From: Angomonas deanei
Taxonomy: Eukaryota; Euglenozoa; Kinetoplastea; Trypanosomatida; Trypanosomatidae
DNA length: 64,000 nt
Assembly (NCBI GenBank): GCA_903995115.1
Contig: LR877164.1
Span: forward strand, 310,001 to 374,000
Reading direction: 5' to 3'
Of the stretch, positions 1 to 10,650 are shown piece by piece. The notes below the pieces were generated by a model. The model made no database searches and had not been told where the DNA came from. It saw only the letters and a list, made by a program, of their open reading frames with translations. The position numbers were made by a program, and so were the translations under genes. How positions within the stretch are numbered: position 1 is the stretch's first letter; every line of letters begins with the position of its first letter.

Positions 1-402
1 GCTGCCCAGGAGGAAGAACCCGCGAAACAGGAAGAGGAGCAGCAGCCTCAGCAGGAGGAGGAGCAGCCCAAGGCCGCAGAGGAGGAGGCCCCTGTCGAGA
101 GTACCGCCGCCGTGAAGGAGGTGATGAAAGGCAAGACCCGTCACACCGTCCGTTTCCGCGGCGACTGCTGGGGGAATCTTTCCGACCAGGAGGCCCTCGA
201 GGCCGCCTTCAAGGCGGATGTTGAAAAGGCAGCCAAGGTCAAGCCCGAGGAGCTCAATAGCCTGAACTTTAAGGTCCAGGCGGAGTGCATGGTCGCGGAG
301 TTTATCCTCTACCACCCCAAGAAGGATAAGTCCCGCATGGCGACGGTGCACAAGGCGCTGCAGGAGTACGACTTCCCTCAGGTGTGCGCCCTGTACCCTT
401 AA
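1..402 (+). CDS. FAZ1-domain-like protein, C-terminal part (5' end outside window)
   Basis: The frame is open from base 1 and ends with TAA at 400-402, so only the last 133 residues are visible. The first ~35 residues are a Glu/Gln-rich linker. From about base 130 a compact globular domain begins with HTVRFRGDCW, then a helix with alternating acidic and hydrophobic residues, then the strand-like stretch LNSLNFKVQAECMVAEF. The same pattern (FxGxxW, helix, LxF...xVxF) recurs in the genes at 1625 and 37203 (twice). It resembles the conserved domain of kinetoplastid FAZ1-type flagellum attachment zone proteins. That family name is from memory and was not searched. Base composition is GC-rich and there is no Asn run, unlike most neighbours. 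The molecular role is unknown; a cytoskeletal scaffold is the likeliest guess. Confidence 0.75.
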   Translation, partial: AAQEEEPAKQEEEQQPQQEEEQPKAAEEEAPVESTAAVKEVMKGKTRHTVRFRGDCWGNLSDQEALEAAFKADVEKAAKVKPEELNSLNFKVQAECMVAEFILYHPKKDKSRMATVHKALQEYDFPQVCALYP

Positions 403-1624
403 AAAAAAAAAAAAGGAAAACATATAATAGAATAATAAAAAAAAAGGTAAAAAAAGAAAGAAGAAAAATGCCTCATTTTTCGATTCAATCTGATCTTCCT
501 CACTCTTTCATTTCATGTTTTTTTTTTTTTAGTTTGCAAAGTGACTATACCCGTGGGTATAACATCCACAATTCATTGTTAGCTTTTTTTTTTTTTTTAA
601 ATTTTTTTGGCGACCTTTTTTTTTTTTTTTTTTTTGGTGACTGATAAAATGAAAAAAAAGTTGAAAAAAGAATGAAATAATATTGACGCAATTTTTTTTT
701 TTGTTATTTATTTTTTTTCTTGTGCGATGCAAAAAAGAAATGACGAAGAAAGAAAAAAAAAAGAATGAAATTTTTTTTTTTTAACAGGTTCTTAGTTTTT
801 TTTTTGACGAACTCATAAGTGACGCAACAAGAAAAATAATAATATTAAAAAAATAATAGAATATAAACAAAGGTGTATTGTTCATTCGATTTTTTTTTTC
901 TTTTTTTTCTTTTATGTCACGCTGTACTATTTTTGGGAATTGAAAAAATATATATATAATAATAAAAACAAAAAATAAAAAAAGGAAAAAAATTAATAAT
1001 ATAGAATTCGCTTCCCTGTGTACTTTTTTTTTTTTTTTTTGTTACGCCGTTCAGAAAAATGAAATTAAATATGAAACAAAAACAGTACCCCCAAAAACTT
1101 TTCAGCGAAGTAGCCAAACACAGCAAAAAAAAAAAAAAAAAAAGAAAAAGAAAGGAAAAAGGAATTTGAATTCAATTGGGCAAGAAGTAAAAAAAAATAA
1201 ATAAATTGCAAAAAAAAAAAGGGAAATTAAGGAGTATATTATTGTAGCAAAAAAAAAAAAAAAGTTTAACGGGATAATAGGGAATTTTTTTTTTTAGTTT
1301 ATTTATTTTTGTACAAGGTAACATTATCGCGAAGCTCACCCTTTTCATTTTTTTTTTTCACTTTCTTTTTTTCATTCATTTTTTTTTTTTGCCAGTCTAG
1401 ATAATTTTAATTAAAATATATAAAAAAACGAAAAAAAAAAAAAAATCGCTTCCGAGCGAGAAAAAAAAATAAATTAAAAATGAAATTTACATCTCTATCC
1501 ACTTTTCACGTAGAATACAATACCACTTTTCTCTTTCTCTATTCTATTTTCAAAAAAAAAAAAAAAGATAGTTCACAGCACCAAAAAAAAAAAAATAATA
1601 ATTTTTATTTATTAAAAAAAAAAA
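403..1624. promoter_or_regulatory. Intergenic region with predicted trans-splice acceptor
   Basis: This 1.2 kb region holds no convincing gene. It consists of long A and T homopolymers separated by short mixed sequence. Short frames here encode only Lys/Phe/Asn-rich products of the homopolymers. A pyrimidine tract at about 1527-1550 is followed by AG at 1566-1567 and 1570-1571, then an A-rich leader to the ATG at 1625, which fits a trans-splice acceptor. Several other T-tracts upstream could serve the poly(A) site choice of the preceding gene. Confidence 0.5.
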
Positions 1625-2287
1625 ATGGAAAACGAGAAAGACAACCAACAACCCATCAGCAGCGACGAGGACAACAACGAGCGCATCATTGACGGTCTTC
1701 GCTACCCTCGTAAAGAAAGAGACATTGACCAACTGGGCTTTGAAACCACCAAGCATTCGCTAAAGTTTCACGGCGAGGACTGGGATGTGCCCCTCACGCA
1801 ACAGCGTGAAGAGTTAACGCGCGCTTTTTTTTCGGATGCAACGGACGCCACCGACGAACCGGAAGAAAATATTTCCAATCTGCGTTTTGTCGTGAATAAA
1901 AATTATTTAAGCGTTCGCTTTACCGTTCGTCATAAAGTTCAAATCCACGCCAAGGATGTGCAAGAAAAGCTCGCTCAGTACAAGTGGTCTCGCATGAAGA
2001 AGATGTACGCCCCTCGCGCCACCAAGCCTGCGAATGAGAAACCGTCTCACGCGGAAGTCGCCCCAAAGAAGAACGCTTCTATTTTTAATCGAAGGGACTC
2101 CGACACCGAGATTGGCCAAACCCATCGGCAAATCTCCACGCAGCTGAGTGCCTTTGGCCGCACACAAGATCAAATACACTTCCGAGATGAGAAGGAGGAG
2201 GAGGAGGAGCCGTACGCCTATGAGGAGCAGCGAGACGCCAAGGCCAAGACGGGAGGTAGAGCGATCCGAAGCGCGTTCGGACAATAA
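1625..2287 (+). CDS. FAZ1-domain-like protein, 220 aa
   Basis: An intact frame starts at the first ATG after an A-rich leader and predicted splice AG. Residues ~35-125 form the same domain as in the partial first gene: KHSLKFHGEDWDVPL, a helix (REELTRAFFSDAT), then ISNLRFVVNKNYLSVRFTV. A basic linker follows, then an acidic EKEEEEEPYAYEEQ segment and a short basic C-terminus. There is no signal peptide or membrane helix. Adjacency to another domain copy suggests an old tandem duplication. Codons are mixed-GC with no Asn run until the 3' UTR, which begins with an AAT tract directly at the stop codon. Expected to be a cytoskeletal or flagellar protein by family; no enzymatic motif is visible. 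Confidence 0.8.
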   Translation: MENEKDNQQPISSDEDNNERIIDGLRYPRKERDIDQLGFETTKHSLKFHGEDWDVPLTQQREELTRAFFSDATDATDEPEENISNLRFVVNKNYLSVRFTVRHKVQIHAKDVQEKLAQYKWSRMKKMYAPRATKPANEKPSHAEVAPKKNASIFNRRDSDTEIGQTHRQISTQLSAFGRTQDQIHFRDEKEEEEEPYAYEEQRDAKAKTGGRAIRSAFGQ

Positions 2288-2845
2288 TAATAATAATAAT
2301 AGTTTACTGTTATCGATGGATTCGTATTATATTATTAAGGAAAAAAAGAAGAACTAATGAGAAATTAAAATTAGGACACAAATGCAAAATGTGTCTTTTT
2401 TTTTTTTTTTTCTTTTTTACACGTTGTACCGAAGTTTTTTTTCGTTTTGTTTGCTGTGTAACCTTTTTTTTTTTTTTTCGTGATATTCCTGAAAGTACGA
2501 AAATTGATTCAAAAAATTTTCACTTTTATTCACAATAAAAATAATAAAAAAAAGGGAATGTGATTTGTATTCGTTGCGTATCGGTTAGAAAAAAAAAAAA
2601 GAAATAAAATATATATTATTGAAATTCTTATCGTAGTAAGAAAAATGCCCCAAAGCTAAAAAAAAAAAAAAAATACAATATTGCTTCATTTTTTTTTTCA
2701 TTTTATGATTCTGCTGAATACTTCACACGCTCCTACACTTTATTTTATTTCTTTTCTTTCCCATTTTTCAAAAAACAAAACAACAACAACAAAAATAAGA
2801 ACATATTCAAAATATTTTTATCGAATATATAAAAAAAATAAAAGA
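2288..2845. promoter_or_regulatory. Intergenic region with predicted trans-splice acceptor
   Basis: No gene is visible. After an AAT tract abutting the previous stop codon come T and A homopolymers. A pyrimidine stretch at 2742-2768 precedes AG at 2798-2799 and the ATG at 2846. An upstream ATG-like frame starting near 2681 lies in the pyrimidine tract and is not used as the start here. Confidence 0.45.
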
Positions 2846-3153
2846 ATGAACACCGCGGATATTATTACCTACGCCAAGGAGCACCCCGCCCCTGTCGGAG
2901 CTGCCGCCGCTGCCGTCACCGCTCTCACCGCCTTCCTCCTCTTCCGCACTAAAAATAATGGAAAAATAATAATAATAATAATAAAACTAGTGAAGAAGAT
3001 GTAAAAAATATGAGACGAGGTTCCGTCAAGGCGCATGAGTCGGAGGAGCCGCCGGTGCCGGTACGGTACCAAGGCGTGGCGGAGGAGAGAGAGGGGTCGA
3101 TCAGCAAACGCATGCCGGACAGCGTCCGTCAGCGCTCCCAGGGCAGAAAGTAG
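2846..3153 (+). CDS. Small single-pass membrane protein, frame interrupted
   Basis: The start at 2846 follows the predicted splice AG at 2798. The first ~35 residues contain a hydrophobic Ala/Leu-rich helix (VGAAAAAVTALTAFLLFR) preceded by a short polar N-terminus, typical of a signal anchor. The frame runs into an (ATA/AAT) tract at 2962-2985. There the plausible coding frame changes by one base at a run of five A residues. After the change it reads a polar tail rich in Glu, Arg and Ser (KTSEEDVKNMRRGSVKAHE..., ending QRSQGRK) to TAG at 3151-3153. The GC-rich composition of the tail supports real coding. No family was recognised. The layout (anchor, Asn run, soluble domain) is like that of the next gene. 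Confidence 0.55.
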
Positions 3154-3539
3154 AAATAATAATTATGAATAATAATTATTAGTTTTAGGTTTTTTTTTTA
3201 TATACTAGGGCATCAAAAATAATATGAATCATAATAAAAAAAATAAAAACCCTTCGCCAAAATTTTTCATCGTTTTTTTTTTTTTTTGACAATCATATTT
3301 ACTCGTTTTTTTTTTTTTATTGAAAGAATGACATATTAATTTTAGTGTCTTATAACTCGACTGTAGTTATATCGTGTAGAACTTAAAAAAATAAAAATAG
3401 TAATGGAAATGAAATTCTCAGAAAAGAAAAAAAGGAATTTTATAACAAATAATAACCAAACTGTTTTTCTCTTTCCTCATTTTTATTTTTAATTAGTTAA
3501 AAAAAAAAAAAAGAAATTAAAAATATTCACAAAAAAAAA
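3154..3539. promoter_or_regulatory. Intergenic region with predicted trans-splice acceptor
   Basis: An A/T homopolymer spacer without a gene. The pyrimidine tract at 3461-3490 (CTGTTTTTCTCTTTCCTC...) followed by AG at 3495-3496 is one of the clearest splice-acceptor layouts in the window; the ATG is at 3540. Confidence 0.5.
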
Positions 3540-4694
3540 ATGGAAAATATTCTAAAACAACTGGAAAATCTCTCCGCCGAGCAAAAACAGTTATTTATCC
3601 TTACCACGTGTCTCAGTGCCGCCAGCGCCGCCCTCCTGACCCTCTGCCTCACTAAAAAAATAATAACAAAAATGAAAATAATAATAATACGAATGCCGAA
3701 AATAAAAATGAAAATCAAAATAATAATGAAGTTGCCAAACCGCTCGCTGGCATCAGCACCAACAAGACGATCAAATCCCTCAGTGATAATGTATATTTAT
3801 CCGAGGACAGTGCACGTCAGTATATGGAGTTTCACTACACGCCCACGAGAGAAAGTTACACCATGAAACTACGAACGGTCTCGGAGGGGTACGACTTTCC
3901 CGTCCGCCTCGCCGCCAAGTTTAAAATTTATTTAAATCAAACGGAAAATAATGGCAATACTATAAAAAGAGGGTTGGATATCGGCTGTGCCACCGGCGCG
4001 TCAGTGTTTGAAATGTCTAAATATTTCGATGCGGTCGTGGGGATCGACTACTCGGAAGTCTTTGTCGCCCTCGCGGAGGAAGTGAAACAAAGTGATGTCA
4101 GCAGTTTTAAAAATAAAAATGAGAAGGTCAAGTATGCCGCCCCCGTGCAAGGCACCATCACGGAGGAAAGAAGTACGCATTGCCCTAAGAATACGTTTCC
4201 TGAAAAGTGTGCATTTTATGTCGGCGACGCGATGAACCTCACGACGGAAAAAAAAGAAGACGTGTTGACCTCCGGTGGACACAACAATCGAAAAATATAA
4301 AAATTTAAATTTAAAACGATTTAAAGTTTTATTAAACGACGCGGATTCTTTATTTGACGGCGTGTTGTGTGTCAATCTGATCGACCGTCTCCCCGACCCG
4401 CAATTATTTTTAGAACAGGTGGATACAATTATTAAAAAAAGGGGAATTTTTATTTTGGCAGATCCCTACTCCTGGTCCGAGTCCTCCACCCCGATAGAGA
4501 AGTGGCTGGGAGGAGTGTCTGAGAATAATAATAATAATATGTATGCCGGTATGCGATCGGAAGAAGTGATTAAACAAATATTATCGAAAAAATTTGAATT
4601 ACGCTCCGAAAGTGAGGAACCTTTTCTCATGCGAGATCACATTCGTCATTATCAGTTGGGCTTTTCGCACTGCACCGTGTGGGTGAAAAAATAA
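3540..4694 (+). CDS. Membrane-anchored SAM methyltransferase, ovothiol (OvoA C-terminal) type
   Basis: The N-terminus has an amphipathic start and a hydrophobic helix (QLFILTTCLSAASAALLTLC), then an Asn-rich linker, then a class I methyltransferase. Motifs in order are ARQYMEFHYTPTRESY, the SAM loop LDIGCATGASVFEMS with VVGIDYS, VLCVNLIDRLPDP, IFILADPYSW, TPIEKWLGG, and RHYQLGFSHCTVWVK at the end. As far as I recall, this series matches the 4-mercaptohistidine N1-methyltransferase part of ovothiol synthase OvoA. No sulfoxide synthase domain is visible, so this would be a stand-alone enzyme. Kinetoplastids are known to make ovothiol A. The frame changes twice, at the A-run near 3655 and at A-runs near 4290, while motifs continue. 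The predicted anchor suggests ER or mitochondrial membrane location (inference). Confidence 0.75.
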
Positions 4695-5015
4695 ATTAAT
4701 AAATAAAAATAATAAAAAGTAAGATTTTTTTTTTTGATTTTTAGATTGTATCTCTGTTTTTTTTTCTTATATTCATCGTTTTTTTTTTTTCCAAAGAAAA
4801 AACACACAAAAAAAGCAAATTTAATCCACATATAAAAGCACAAAAAAATAAAATAAATAATAAATAATTATTGCAAAAAATAAGTTAACATTTTCACGTT
4901 TGATCGGTTTTTCTTTTTTGTTCTATTTTTTTTCTTTCTCTCTTTTCTATTTTATTTTAATCTTTTTTTAGCTACAAAGAAACAAAAAAACAATAATAAT
5001 AAAAAAATAGAAATC
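4695..5015. promoter_or_regulatory. Intergenic region with predicted trans-splice acceptor
   Basis: An A/T-rich spacer with no gene. A long pyrimidine tract at 4911-4969 ends in AG at 4970-4971, 45 nt before the ATG at 5016. Confidence 0.5.
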
Positions 5016-6157
5016 ATGAATCATCATAATAATACTGTAGTGTCTCTCACGAAAGCACAGTGGAAATCCCTTCTACATGCCTTTCCTTTATATTATGAAA
5101 ATAATATCATTTTAAATCCAAATAAAAATGAAAACAGCGACGAATATTTTTTTTTTATTGAATTTTATTTGGAAAAATGTTGTGACGCATTTCAAATTCC
5201 ATTTAATAATCATTATAAAAAAATTCCTGAAAAATTAGATGATGTATTGCAATATTTATTTTCCAATCGTAATAATTATAATATTAAACATAATTTTCCG
5301 TTTCCGCCGCTGACGGAAAATGAATTATTATTATTATCGTTATTGTATAAGGAAAGAAAAAGAGCTCAACAATACGCCGACCAATACAACGAAGAAATCA
5401 TACCACTAAAAGAAAAATTAAGTGTATTAAAAAATATTTTTGAAAATGTGGAAACAATTCAAAATAATAATTAATAATAATATAATTTGTAAAAATGAAA
5501 ATAAAAATGAAACTAGTCGTCCTGTCGAAAAAGAAGTAACCATAGAAAATGAAATTCAAAACAATAATAATAATCATAATCATAATGATGAAATGATGAA
5601 TTTTGAAAATAATAATAATAATAATAATAAAAATATTTGTCGTATCTGTGAAGAGGAAAATGGGGATTTATTATTCTGTGAAAGATGCCGAACGTATAAA
5701 CACGAAATATGCGGTGGACCGCACAGCTATAATAATCATAATAATCATAATTTAGATCATTATTGTAAAGTTTGTCGAGAGGAGATTCGTTCCGAAAATA
5801 ATAATAAGAATATAAATGCTGAAAATAATAAATAATAATAATAATAATAATGATTATTATTATACGTTTTCTTCTTCTTCTTCTTTAAATTCGCAAACGT
5901 CTTCTTCCGAACGAGAAATGATAGAAAAACGGTTTGGAAAATATAAAAAACATAAAAATAATAATAATAATGAAAGTGATAGTTATAACAGTGAAGAATC
6001 CTCGTTAGACGGCTTTATCGTGGATAGCGATGAAATCTCAGAAACTTCATTTTCGGAAGAAAGTTTGGAAATTACGGAAAAAAAGAAAAATAATAATAAA
6101 CGAAAGAAAAAGAGGGAAAAGAATTCGAATAAGAAAAAGAAGAAACGACTGTCGTAA
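5016..6157 (+). CDS. PHD-finger protein, Asn-rich, frame interrupted twice
   Basis: The N-terminal ~150 residues are helical with polar loops (DDVLQYLFSNRNNYN, LYKERKRAQQYADQYNEE), with no family recognised. After an Asn-rich linker comes a canonical PHD zinc finger, with CRIC, nine residues, CERC, four residues, H, two residues, C, then a histidine-rich insert and YCKVC. That is the C4HC3 pattern of chromatin readers of histone tails. The rest is a Ser-rich acidic stretch (SYNSEESSLDGFIVDSDE) and a highly basic tail (KRKKKREKNSNKKKKK), a likely nuclear signal. The frame moves by one base in the AAT tract near 5470 and again near 5835. Both lie in tracts of AAT that read as Asn in each frame, so one gene is favoured. 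The start follows a strong acceptor. Confidence 0.65.
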
Positions 6158-6356
6158 TCACATTCATTATATATTTTTAATTTTGTTTTTGCTATAAAAA
6201 TATAGTTTTTTATAATTTTTATTATATAACATTTCCTTTTTGTTATTTTCATTGTTTGTTTTCACACAATCCTTTCTCCCTCTCTTTTTTTTTTTAAAAA
6301 AAGGTTTAGAAAAAAAATAAATAATATTAAATATTAATTATTATTTATTAAAGAAA

Positions 6357-6611
6357 ATGGGTAGAAGTAATAATCAACTCCGTCGAACGGCAAAACAAAA
6401 AGGCATTAAAGTTTATATTCCCAAAATGGTAAAAAGTAAAACGAAAAATCAGGCCAGAAAAGTAAAAGCCATGTTGTTAAAAAATAAAAGTAAAGTAAAT
6501 AAAAAATTAAGTTACGATAAAGTCAAGACGAAAGATGGAAAAGTGAAGAAGAGAATTTTCCGCAGTGGTGGGTATAATAATAGCGGAAAGTTTGGCCGCA
6601 AGAGTAAATAA
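6357..6611 (+). CDS. Small highly basic protein, 84 aa
   Basis: An intact short frame starting at the first ATG after the AG at 6302 or 6308. It begins MGRSNNQLRRTAKQKG and is about one third Lys/Arg throughout, ending RSGGYNNSGKFGRKSK, with no Cys, no signal peptide and no membrane segment. The composition suggests an RNA- or ribosome-associated or nucleolar protein, but no family was recognised. Gly2 might allow N-myristoylation, but the basic context makes this unlikely. It has its own upstream pyrimidine tract (6271-6295) and its own downstream spacer, supporting a separate mRNA. Confidence 0.7.
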   Translation: MGRSNNQLRRTAKQKGIKVYIPKMVKSKTKNQARKVKAMLLKNKSKVNKKLSYDKVKTKDGKVKKRIFRSGGYNNSGKFGRKSK

Positions 6612-6818
6612 AAAAATATAAATAATTTATTTTTTATTATTTTTGACGTTTAAATTCGTATCATTAATTTATTTTTATTATTATTATTATTATTTTTGTG
6701 TTTTTTTTTTTTGTTGCGTGTGATCAAATTGTATTTGAATTTACCCTTTTTTCTCATTTTTTTTTTTTTAAAATAGATAAAAAAAAGAAAAATAACAATT
6801 AAATTAAAAATTAAAAAA

Positions 6819-9121
6819 ATGTTCCGTCGAAGCATATTTCAGTTCGCCTATACGATTCAGCAAGCCCAATCCATTTTATATAATAATAATATTAATAATA
6901 ATTTAAATAATAATAATCATAATAATCATAATAATGCGCCCTTGGATTTACCTTCCATGCTGACGCTCCTCACCGATATGCATACGTTATTAGTCTCTCC
7001 AGAAAATAATCATCATCATAAAAAAATGGAAAATCATAAAAATGAAATTTTAAACATTGTCGAAGAATCGTTACATTATATTACGGTGTTGGATCAAGAA
7101 GAAGACGACTCTGCGCTGATTGCCGCGGCGAAAGTCACTTCCAATAATAATAATGAAAAAAATAAAAGGAAAATAAATTTTTAATTTTAGAATTAATGAA
7201 ACAATTTCCGAATTCCATACTCATTCGTGAAAGAGGCTGTCGCTGTCTGGCGAATATGAGTCTATTATCCCTAAATCAAAATCATAATAATAATAATAAT
7301 CATATTGCGAAAAATTTAGCCAATGAAGAAAGTATTTCTTTTATCTTGGGAACGTTAAAACAATATCATTTATTATCGTTGAAGGGAAAAGTCTGGGCTT
7401 CCACGGCGCTACTGAATAATATTTTATTATCCGAAAATTATAAAAATGAACATAATAATCAAAATAAGAAAACTATTCAGTCGCTGGCGTCAGAGGCGGA
7501 GGAAATATTATCCGACTTTGCTTTGCAGTTATTAGAAGAAATCAATACGATTTACTATCAAAATAATAATAATAATGAAAATAATAAAAGAGAAGAGGAT
7601 TTATTTTTATTACTCACCAGTCTGGATCACACCTTGGGTAGTCTCTATGCGGTCTTGTCGTTGGAGGCGAACGAAAACACGCAAAACATCAATTATAATT
7701 ATGAAAAAGTCACGTACAATAGTGTTTCCAGCATTGTCGAAAGTTTATTACTGATTTCGTATTTATTTTTGAAAAATGTAAAGTTTGATGGCGTCAATGC
7801 GAAAATTTTACCGTCGCAGCGAAGTTATAATAAATTATTTTATTTAAATTTATTAAAAGAAAATGAAAATAATAATAGCGCCTTGCAAATTTCTAGTTTT
7901 CTGCAATTATTGCCAATTTTGCACAAAATTTGGAATAATTTAGCGTTGGTGTCGTCTCATTCTCAAAACTTATATCTTATTTTTGATTGTATTTATGAAA
8001 TGGCGAATAAAAAAGAAGTCGAAAATGATGAAAATGAAATTGAAATGAATTCAAAAAATAATAAAAATTATATTTCCTATTTGAAAGATTTAATTCAGTG
8101 TGCACTTTTTATTTGTACCGAAATTAAAATTCCATTTTGCGAAAATAATGAAAAAAATGATGAAAATGATTTTTTAATTCAAAAACAAAATGAAATTCAT
8201 CATTTATTCAATGAAATAAAATTAAATATTCTCAAAACATTCTGTCGTCTTTCTTCCAATCATGAAAATAATAATAATAATAAAAATGAAAATGAAAATA
8301 ATAAAAATAATAATATTATTTATTCTCCTGCGTCGCTCGCCATGAATGAATTATTATCGTTTGACGACAGTGTCGTGAGTATCGCACTGTCCAGTCTCAT
8401 TTCACAGTTTGCCGCCCATCAAACGAAATTAGAAAATAATAATAATAAAAATAATAAATTTATTCCATTTTCGGATTATGCATTTCAAATGATGTCGGAA
8501 AGTTTAAATATTATTTGCAATTTATCTCACAATAATAATAATAATAATAATATAAATATAAATATTAATACGATTGCGGCGTTAAAAGGACTTCTCACCG
8601 ATGTGAACACAACGTTGGAAGATTTATATTTTTCTTTTCAAAAAAATAATAAAAATGAAAATAATAAAAATCCGTTAATCGCTCTTTTTAAGCCAGCTGA
8701 TGAATATCTAATTAAAAATGAAAATGAAAATAATAATAATAATAATAATATTATTAATTTTGATTCGATTCATTATTTCTTTTATCAATATACCTTTTTA
8801 TTGCATAAAAGTTTTATTATTTTCTCGAATACGCTAGAAACGACCGACGGCGTCACATTATTGCTAGAATTGGAAATTTCAGAATTTATCGACACTCAAA
8901 TTTTAAAAAATAATATGATGAAACATTATATTTCGGATTTATTATCGGAAGCGAAACAAACGTATCAGTGCCGCGAAGTGGAAGACACGAATTTACAAAA
9001 AAATAAAAATAAAAATGAAAATAATAATAAAAATAAAAATAATTGGGTGTCTAATATTAATGAGGAAAGTGTGCTGAAATTAGTGAAGTTAGGAGAACAT
9101 ATTACGTCACAGTTAAAATAA
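6819..9121 (+). CDS. Large helical (armadillo-like) Asn-rich protein
   Basis: The start ATG follows AG at 6775-6776. The N-terminus MFRRSIFQFAYTIQQAQ is Arg- and aromatic-rich without acids, so a mitochondrial targeting peptide is possible. The rest is a run of hydrophobic helices separated by Asn runs. The stretch SILIRERGCRCLANMSLLS and repeated Leu/Ile-rich helix pairs (KGKVWASTALLNNILLS, SIALSSLISQFAAHQ, MMSESLNIICNLS) look like armadillo/HEAT repeats. One frame change falls near 7155-7175, in an A-rich stretch after an AAT tract. The new frame reads continuously from about 7166. Reading only the downstream ATG at 7196 would give 641 residues. The role is unknown; a scaffold is likely. 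Confidence 0.65.
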
Positions 9122-9422
9122 ATTAAAAGAAATGAAAAAACAATAAATAAATAAATATATATTTTTTTTTTATATTTCTAAATCACATTTTTTTTTTTTT
9201 GAAATAACTATTAATACACTTAAATCGTAATAATAACGGAAAGTACATTAAAAAAATGTTTTCTGTCACTCTTTTTTTTATCCGTTAATTCTTTTTTTTT
9301 TTATTATTTTTAAAAAACAAAAACTTTCCTCTCTCCATCCCTTTGCAAAAAATAATAATAAAAAGATCAACTTTTTGTTTTTTTATAATTATTTCCAATT
9401 TTCATTTTTTTTTTTTAAAAAA
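9122..9422. promoter_or_regulatory. Intergenic region with predicted trans-splice acceptor
   Basis: An A/T homopolymer spacer. A pyrimidine-rich block at 9324-9343 (CTTTCCTCTCTCCATCCCTTT) is followed by AG at 9364-9365. A second T-tract lies between that AG and the ATG at 9423, so the exact acceptor is uncertain. Confidence 0.4.
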
Positions 9423-10427
9423 ATGTTTCGCCCTCGTCGTTCCCTCGCAGCCCTCACTGTCCTGCTCGCTGCCGTCCGTGCCATCGAGTGTCCGGAGCAG
9501 TGTACCGAGGTTTATAAAATAAATAATAATAATACAAATTATTTTTGTAAAAGTTGTCTTCCGGGTTTTCAAGTCGCCTCCGACGCGACGAGTTGTGAGG
9601 CGCTGTCGGACCCACACTGCATTCAAGAATCAGAAAATAATAATGAAACCGAATGTGTCCAGTGTGAAAAGGGTTTTTATCTCACCGACAAAAAAAGTTG
9701 CGTTTCCTGCGGCGATCACTGCAAGCGCTGTGCCACGGCGGCGACGTGTGATTCTTGTGTCGATCATTATTATTTAAATCCAGAGAACGGTCAGTGCTTT
9801 TCGTGTCCGGCGCATTGCGATGCCTGTAACGACGGTACTTCTTGCATTTCCTGCGAAGACGGTTACATCCCTAATAATAATAATAATGAAGAAAATAAAG
9901 AGCGGTGTGTGTCCTGTGGCGTGGCGCACTGTCGGCACTGCTGGCAGCAAGGCAGCTGTTCTTCCTGTCAAGACGGTTACGGCATTCAAAATTATAATTC
10001 TTCCAAGTGCGTGTTGTGTAATCCCATTGAAAATTGCGACGTCGTCAACACGGACTGCTCTTGTTTTTCTTGCGACGATGGTTATCGGCTAAAATTCGGA
10101 AAATGTGAAAGAGATACGACTTGGTGTATCAAAGGCGAAGGCATGAAAAATAACACGTGCGAGACCTGTTCCATTCCGTTTTGTGAGGCCTGTCAATTCC
10201 AAGAAAGTGGGGAAAGCAGTCCTAACGGTGAAAATAATTATATCGAGACGTGTACGCGGTGTGCGGTGGTGCCCACGGGCGCCTCGTATCCGTATAAGGT
10301 TTGTTGGAGTGAAACCGAAAAATGTGAAATAAATGATAAAAAAGGAAATAATGTATCGGTGAAGCCATTTTTTGTGAAAGTTTCTTTTTTAATGGTGGCA
10401 GCGACCGTCGTCGCCAGTCTGATCTAA
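9423..10427 (+). CDS. Cysteine-rich surface protein with signal peptide and GPI-type tail
   Basis: The start at 9423 is chosen over an in-frame start at 9375 because the latter only translates the T-tract. Residues 1-20 form a signal peptide (RRSLAALTVLLAAVRA, cleavage before IECPEQC). The body has many CxxC pairs spaced like furin-like or growth-factor-receptor cysteine repeats (CVSCGDHCKRCATAATCDSC, CFSCPAHCDACNDGTSCISC, CVSCGVAHCRHC). These resemble protist variant-type surface proteins. A short polar stretch and a hydrophobic C-terminus (FFVKVSFLMVAATVVASLI) ending at the stop look like a GPI-anchor signal. Asn runs are short and sit in loops. Predicted to be on the cell surface; no ligand or enzymatic activity can be read from it. 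Confidence 0.8.
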   Translation: MFRPRRSLAALTVLLAAVRAIECPEQCTEVYKINNNNTNYFCKSCLPGFQVASDATSCEALSDPHCIQESENNNETECVQCEKGFYLTDKKSCVSCGDHCKRCATAATCDSCVDHYYLNPENGQCFSCPAHCDACNDGTSCISCEDGYIPNNNNNEENKERCVSCGVAHCRHCWQQGSCSSCQDGYGIQNYNSSKCVLCNPIENCDVVNTDCSCFSCDDGYRLKFGKCERDTTWCIKGEGMKNNTCETCSIPFCEACQFQESGESSPNGENNYIETCTRCAVVPTGASYPYKVCWSETEKCEINDKKGNNVSVKPFFVKVSFLMVAATVVASLI

Positions 10428-10480
10428 AAATGAAAAAAAAAAGAAAGAAAATGAAAAAGATTTTTTTATATCTTTTTTTT

Positions 10481-10500
10481 TTTAAAGTTGCTTCAGAAAA
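10481..10500 (+). repeat. 3' UTR element copy 1
   Basis: Reads TTTAAAGTTGCTTCAGAAAA directly after a T-tract. It shares core GTTGCNNCAGAAAA with copies at 10651 and 10735. Confidence 0.5.
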
Positions 10501-10650
10501 ATGCTTTTTTTTTATATATTTTTCTGTTTTTCTTTTTCGTTCCCTTTTTTTTTTTTTTTAACGTGAACGGCTGATCGTGTGTAAGTTCACCTTTTAATGC
10601 TTGTGATACTTTTTTTTTTTTTAAAATTATTATTCCTTACTTTCTTTTTT

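Noticed and set aside
384-644. Open frame of 86 residues after the first gene
   Set aside because: Composed of Lys- and Phe-rich translation of homopolymers, with no splice acceptor and no domain.
5460-5530. Reassigned stop codons, as in Blastocrithidia
   Set aside because: Reading through the stop codons does not restore motifs. The PHD finger and other domains lie in a different frame, and intact genes end with normal TAA, TAG or TGA.
5440-5835. Programmed +1 frameshifting at AAA-TAA, as in Euplotes
   Set aside because: Only some breaks have AAA-TAA. Others occur at T-runs or C-runs, shifts occur in both directions, and the gene layout is kinetoplastid. Homopolymer indels explain all cases more simply.
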